A stretch of 9,049 bases of DNA, from the NCBI GenBank assembly GCA_003242195.1, contig QGUQ01000056.1, positions 1-9,049 on the forward strand, given 5' to 3'. The stretch is from Bacillota bacterium. GTDB lineage: Bacteria > Bacillota > Sulfobacillia > Thermaerobacterales > Thermaerobacteraceae. Of this stretch, positions 5,630 through 9,049 are shown piece by piece (position 1 is the first letter of the stretch; the number at the start of each line of letters is the position of its first letter). The notes below the pieces were generated by a model. It searched no databases, had not been told where the DNA came from, and was given only the letters and a program-made list of their open reading frames with translations. The translations under genes and the position numbers were made by a program.

Positions 5630-7408
5630 ATGGCGCACGGCGGAGCCCGAGCGGTCACGACGGCCGGGCAGCACGTGCACGCCGGTCATCACCATGAGCC
5701 GCGCAGCTTCTGGCGGCGCTACGTCTTCAGCACCGATCACAAGGTGATCGGCATCCAGTTCCTCGTGACCTCGCTGCTCATGGCCGCGGTTGGCGGCTTC
5801 CTGGCCATGCTCATGCGTCTCCAGCTGGGGTGGCCGGGCCGGGAGTGGCCCTTGCTGGAGGCCATCATGCCCAACGCTTTCAAGGGCGGCAAGATGAACC
5901 CGGACTTCTTCTACGGCGCCGTCACCATGCACGGCACCATCATGGTGTTCTTCTTCCTGACGACGGCGCTGAGCGGCGGCTTCGCCAACTTCCTGATCCC
6001 GCTGCAGATCGGCGCGCGGGACATGGCCTTCCCCGTGCTGAACATGATCTCGTACTGGCTGTTCCCGGTGGCCATCATTTTCGCCGTTGCGTCCTTCTTC
6101 GTGGAGGGCGGCGCGCCGGGCACCGGGTGGACGGCCTACACGCCCCTGAGCGTCCGCGAGCCGGTGGGCCAGACGCTGTGGCTGATCTCGGTGTTCATCC
6201 TGATGCTGGCGTTCCTGGCGGGCGGCATCAACTACATCACCACGACCTTGAACATGCGGACCAAGGGCATGTCCATGAGCCGCCTGCCCCTGACGGTCTG
6301 GGCGCTGTTCCTCACGGCCCTGGTCGGGCTGTTCGCCTTCCCGCCGCTGATGGCGGCCGTCCTGATGCTGCTCTTCGACCGCCTGGGCGGCACCAGCTTC
6401 TTCATCCCCGACGGCGGCGGTGACCCGATCCTGTACCAGCACCTGTTCTGGTTCTTCGGCCACCCCGAGGTCTACATCGTGATCCTGCCCGCCATGGGCA
6501 TCGTGTCCGAGGTGCTGGCCACCAGCGTGCGCAAGCCGATCTTCGGTTATCGCTACATGGTCGGCTCCATGGTGGCCATCTCCACCCTGAGCTTCCTGGT
6601 CTGGGGCCACCACATGTTCGCCAGCGGCATGAGCCCCGACCTGGGCACGATCTTCATGGCGACGACGCTGGCCATCGGCATCCCGTCGGCGGTCAAGGTG
6701 TTCAGCTGGCTGGCGACCATCTACCGGGGCAAGATGCGGTTCACCAGTGCGGCGCTGTTCGCCGTCGGGTTCGTGTCCCTCTTCATCACGGGCGGCATCA
6801 CGGGGATCGTCCTGGGCAATCCGTCCACGGACCTCTACTTCCACGACACGTACATGGTCGTCGGCCACTTCCACCTGGTGATGGGTGCGGCCGCGCTGTT
6901 CGGTCTGTTCGCCGGCATCTACCACTGGTTCCCGAAGATGTTCGGCCGAATGATGAACGAGCGGCTGGGCAAGATCCACTTCGCGCTGACGTTCCTCGGC
7001 ATCTACGGCACCTTCTTCCCCATGCACTTCCTGGGTACGGCCGGGATGCCGCGGCGAATCTATGACTGGCACGCCTACAGCTTCCTGCAGGACATGGACC
7101 TGCTGAACGTCGTCATCTCCGTGTCGGCGTTCGTGGTGGGCGCGGCCCAGCTGATCTTCGCCTACAACTTCTTCTACAGCATGTTCCGCGGCCCCAAGGC
7201 CGAGCGGAATCCGTGGCAGGCCAACACGCTGGAGTGGTGGGCGCCGTCGCCGCCGCCCCATGGCAACTGGGACGAGACCGAGCCGGTCGTCTATCGCTGG
7301 CCGTATGAGTACAGCGCCAAGGACGCGCCGCCGGGCACCGACCATATCCCGCAATGGGTGCCGCAGCCGGCGGCCGAACCCGCCGGTGCCGGCAGCCGTG
7401 GCCGCTGA
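5630..7408 (+). CDS. ctaD: Cytochrome c oxidase subunit I (heme a / heme a3-CuB)
   Basis: 592 residues from ATG 5630. This is the catalytic subunit that reduces oxygen to water and pumps protons. The ligands are all visible: low-spin heme a by H101 (TMHG) and H415, heme a3 by H413 (GHFHLV), and CuB by H278, H327 and H328 (GHPEVY and WGHH). Y282 is the tyrosine expected to cross-link to H278, and E280 is the glutamate at the end of the D-channel, so this is an A-family oxidase of the GHPEV type. K356 in IPSAVKVF is the K-channel lysine. D92 in NPDFF may be the D-channel entry, but the spacing is not certain. The N terminus has a His cluster (HVHAGHHH, residues 15-22). After the last helix comes a hydrophilic tail of about 70 residues with the conserved WQANTLEWWAPSPPP. 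It follows ctaC by 66 bp. Confidence 0.98.
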   Translation: MAHGGARAVTTAGQHVHAGHHHEPRSFWRRYVFSTDHKVIGIQFLVTSLLMAAVGGFLAMLMRLQLGWPGREWPLLEAIMPNAFKGGKMNPDFFYGAVTMHGTIMVFFFLTTALSGGFANFLIPLQIGARDMAFPVLNMISYWLFPVAIIFAVASFFVEGGAPGTGWTAYTPLSVREPVGQTLWLISVFILMLAFLAGGINYITTTLNMRTKGMSMSRLPLTVWALFLTALVGLFAFPPLMAAVLMLLFDRLGGTSFFIPDGGGDPILYQHLFWFFGHPEVYIVILPAMGIVSEVLATSVRKPIFGYRYMVGSMVAISTLSFLVWGHHMFASGMSPDLGTIFMATTLAIGIPSAVKVFSWLATIYRGKMRFTSAALFAVGFVSLFITGGITGIVLGNPSTDLYFHDTYMVVGHFHLVMGAAALFGLFAGIYHWFPKMFGRMMNERLGKIHFALTFLGIYGTFFPMHFLGTAGMPRRIYDWHAYSFLQDMDLLNVVISVSAFVVGAAQLIFAYNFFYSMFRGPKAERNPWQANTLEWWAPSPPPHGNWDETEPVVYRWPYEYSAKDAPPGTDHIPQWVPQPAAEPAGAGSRGR

Positions 7409-7422
7409 GGAGCGGGCCCGGC

Positions 7423-7471
7423 CCGGGGAGGCGGGGCGGCACGCGGGCCGCTGACCGCCCCGCCTCCCCGG
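7423..7471. promoter_or_regulatory. Perfect 17-bp intercistronic hairpin after ctaD
   Basis: Arms at 7423-7439 and 7455-7471 are exact inverted complements (CCGGGGAGGCGGGGCGG and its complement), with a 15-nt loop. The hairpin lies 14 bp past the ctaD stop and 51 bp before the next gene. The sequence after it, CGGGTATGCC, has no T-run, so this is not a standard intrinsic terminator. It could slow 3' decay, attenuate readthrough or act with Rho, setting subunit I above subunit III in amount. The role is inference; the symmetry is direct. Confidence 0.7.
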
Positions 7472-7482
7472 CGGGTATGCCG

Positions 7483-7496
7483 GTAACGGGTAACGG
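7483..7496. repeat. Two tandem copies of GTAACGG
   Basis: GTAACGG occurs twice without a gap just downstream of the intercistronic hairpin. It is too short to assign a role. Confidence 0.4.
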
Positions 7497-7522
7497 CCGG
7501 TGCGAAGGGACGGTGAAAGGCG

Positions 7523-8227
7523 ATGCCGGCGACAACGAAGGCACCGCCGCGACGGCGCCGGCGGCAGTACGGTGGCCACGCGGCGGTGGCCGGTGCGGGG
7601 CTGGCCGGTGCGCGCGGCGGGGGCGCAGCGGACGGCCGCGGGCGTGGTGGCCGTGGCGGCGACGGCGGACGGTCCTTCGACGAGGACGAGGCCCGCGCCC
7701 GCTCGGCGACCATGGCCGTGTGGCTGGTGGTGGCCGCCGTCCTCATCATGTTCATGGGCTTCACCAGCACCTACGTGGTGCGCAGCGCGGAGCCGGGCTG
7801 GGTGCGGGAGCGCCTGCCGGGTCTGCTGTGGCTCAACACGGCCGTTCTCGTCGCCAGCAGCGTCACCATGGAAGCCGTGCGCTGGCGCTTGCGCCGGGGC
7901 GACGTGGCGGGCGCCCGGCGGGCCCTGGCCCTGACCGCCGTCCTTGGACTGGCCTTCGTGGCCGGGCAGGTGACGGCCTGGCTGCAGTGGTCTGCGGCGG
8001 GCTTTGGCGTCAACCGTAGCACCCACGCCGCCTTCTTCTATCTGCTGACCGGCACGCACGCCGCCCACGTCACCGGCGGCCTGCTGGCCCTGATCTACGG
8101 CCTGGTGCGCTTCGCCCGTCCGGCAGCGACGGCGCGGGCCTTGGCCGGAACGGCCACCAACATCGCATACTACTGGCATTTTGTCGACGTGTTGTGGCTG
8201 TACGTGTTCGCGCTGCTCCTACTGTGA
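7523..8227 (+). CDS. ctaE: Cytochrome c oxidase subunit III, first copy, with Arg/Gly-rich N-terminal extension
   Basis: 234 residues from ATG 7523; an in-frame stop at 7514 rules out an earlier start. AAAGG is only 2 nt upstream, a poor spacing, though GAAGGGA lies 12 nt upstream. Five helices are visible at about 64-86, 101-118, 135-155, 168-195 and 212-233. The family motif YYWHFVDVLW is at 216-225 and a THAAHVTGG stretch at 178-186. Subunit III does not carry cofactors; it stabilises subunit I and its proton-uptake path. Two things are odd. Residues 1-62 are a hydrophilic, low-complexity tail with RRRRR (10-14) and an RGRGGRGGDGG-like run (38-49), absent from typical members. The first helix also has Ala (VAAVLIMF) where the usual subunit III has the conserved Glu of SEV. 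It pairs with a second, different subunit III downstream. Confidence 0.9.
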   Translation: MPATTKAPPRRRRRQYGGHAAVAGAGLAGARGGGAADGRGRGGRGGDGGRSFDEDEARARSATMAVWLVVAAVLIMFMGFTSTYVVRSAEPGWVRERLPGLLWLNTAVLVASSVTMEAVRWRLRRGDVAGARRALALTAVLGLAFVAGQVTAWLQWSAAGFGVNRSTHAAFFYLLTGTHAAHVTGGLLALIYGLVRFARPAATARALAGTATNIAYYWHFVDVLWLYVFALLLL

Positions 8228-8297
8228 GCGCCGGGCGTGATTCCGGTGCGCGGCGGCACGGGCGCGGGCGCACAGCCATCGGGACGGGGGTGTTGGG

Positions 8298-8942
8298 ATG
8301 AGCACGATCGAGGCGACGCAGCACCCGCTGGCCGCCGACCAGGAGGCGGTGCTGCGGTCGGAGTGGGGCGGGGGCAAGTCGCCCTTCGCGGTCGAGCACT
8401 CCAAGCTCGGCATGTGGATCTTCCTCGGGTCGGACGTCCTGGTGTTCGCCTCGCTGTTGACGGCCTACGGGGTGGCCCGGCTGAAGGCACCGACATGGCC
8501 CGACCGGACCGTTGTCTTCGAGGGGCTGTGGCTGGTCACCCTGATGACCTTCATCCTGATTAGCAGCAGCTCCACCATGGCGGCCGCGGTGGGCGCGGCG
8601 CGGCGCGGCGATCAGAAGGCGGCGGTACGCTTCCTGCTCCTGACCTTGCTCGGTGGCCTGTTCTTCCTGGGTTCGCAGGCCTTCGAGTGGTCCAAGATGA
8701 TTCACGAGGGCGCCCGCCTGTTCGCCAATCCCTGGGGCGTGCCGCAGTTCTCGGCCAGCTTCTTCGTGATCACCGGTTTCCACGGATTCCACGTGCTGAC
8801 CGGCCTGATCTACCTGGCGGTGGTCACGATCAGGGCCATGCGCGGCCGCTACTCGGGCCTGGGCGTGGAAGTGGCGGGTCTGTACTGGCACTTCGTGGAC
8901 CTGGTCTGGGTGTTCGTCTTCACACTGTTCTACCTGATCTGA
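8298..8942 (+). CDS. ctaE: Cytochrome c oxidase subunit III, second copy
   Basis: 214 residues from ATG 8298, with GGGGGTG about 5-12 nt upstream. The first conserved helix, HSKLGMWIFLGSDVLVF (34-50), has Asp where most members have Glu (SEV). Later come GSQAFEW (125-131), ITGFHGFHVLTGL (158-170) and LYWHFVDLVWVF (195-206). Five helices are visible. This copy is closer to the textbook subunit III than the one before it, from which it differs greatly outside the WHFVD motif, so the two are old paralogues and not a recent duplication. Two subunit III genes in a row after subunits II and I match the order of Bradyrhizobium coxMNOP as I recall it. The gene is separated by 70 bp from the first copy and followed after 29 bp by the subunit IV gene. 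Confidence 0.94.
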   Translation: MSTIEATQHPLAADQEAVLRSEWGGGKSPFAVEHSKLGMWIFLGSDVLVFASLLTAYGVARLKAPTWPDRTVVFEGLWLVTLMTFILISSSSTMAAAVGAARRGDQKAAVRFLLLTLLGGLFFLGSQAFEWSKMIHEGARLFANPWGVPQFSASFFVITGFHGFHVLTGLIYLAVVTIRAMRGRYSGLGVEVAGLYWHFVDLVWVFVFTLFYLI

Positions 8943-8971
8943 CGGGCTCGGACGGAGGAGGAAAGCGGCCC

Positions 8972-9049
8972 ATGACCGGAACGCACGAGGCGATGGCCCA
9001 CGGGGGGCACGAGCACGGCGGGAACCGGCTCTACCTGATCACCTGGGTC
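8972..9049 (+). CDS. ctaF: Probable cytochrome c oxidase subunit IV (partial, cut by right edge)
   Basis: ATG 8972 opens a frame that stays open for 26 codons to the window end. GGAGGAGG (8954-8961) lies 10 nt upstream, a strong site. The visible protein is His-rich (THEAMAHGGHEHGG) and then begins a possible first helix (RLYLITWV). A short His-rich N terminus followed directly by a helix is typical of prokaryotic subunit IV (COX4_pro/CyoD-like), which usually ends such operons and helps assemble the CuB site. The call rests mainly on position and the short N terminus. Confidence 0.65.
   Translation, partial: MTGTHEAMAHGGHEHGGNRLYLITWV

Noticed and set aside
4595..8179. Minus-strand open frame of 1194 codons opposite ctaC, ctaD and the first subunit III
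   Set aside because: It lies antisense to strongly conserved genes; its translation is rich in His, Gln, Arg and Gly with no domain, as expected from the complement of GC-biased codons.

Overview
The window carries the aa3-type heme-copper cytochrome c oxidase locus of an aerobic bacterium with very GC-rich DNA, together with the two enzymes that make its heme A cofactor and two minus-strand genes of a different kind. Strong GGAGG-type ribosome binding sites, GTG/TTG start codons, Bacillus-like cysteine spacing in the heme A synthase and an amidase-like cell-wall fold suggest a high-GC, probably thermophilic Bacillota of the Thermaerobacter/Symbiobacterium sort. This assignment is tentative. 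No rRNA, tRNA, CRISPR array or mobile element was seen.

Layout. (1) 1-1383, minus: the first 461 codons of a large protein running off the left edge. It has an N-terminal region resembling a degenerate amidase_3 fold, then a long Pro/Glu/Ala-rich repetitive linker. (2) 1474-1956, minus: a 160-residue four-helix membrane protein of unknown function. (3) 2186-3172, plus: heme A synthase (ctaA). (4) 3193-3234: a perfect 12-bp hairpin terminator between convergent ctaA and ctaB. (5) 3266-4177, minus: heme O synthase (ctaB). (6) 4178-4699: a divergent intergenic region of about 520 bp, lower in GC, with a good sigma-A-like promoter under a dyad, several hairpins and a phased short repeat. (7) 4700-9049, plus: the oxidase operon, ctaC (subunit II, CuA), ctaD (subunit I), two different subunit III genes in tandem, and the start of a small subunit IV gene cut by the right edge.

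How the genes work together. CtaB farnesylates protoheme to heme O and CtaA oxidises heme O to heme A. Heme A fills the two heme sites of CtaD, where oxygen is reduced with electrons delivered through the CuA centre of CtaC. The subunit III and IV proteins support assembly and stability. CtaC has no fused cytochrome c domain and no lipobox, so this is a plain aa3 rather than a Bacillus-type caa3 oxidase.

The core is a known system. The points most worth a second look are the amidase-like protein with its catalytic residues missing, the 17-bp perfect hairpin between ctaD and the subunit III genes, the two divergent subunit III paralogues (the first with an Arg/Gly-rich cytoplasmic tail), and the dyad over the ctaC promoter.
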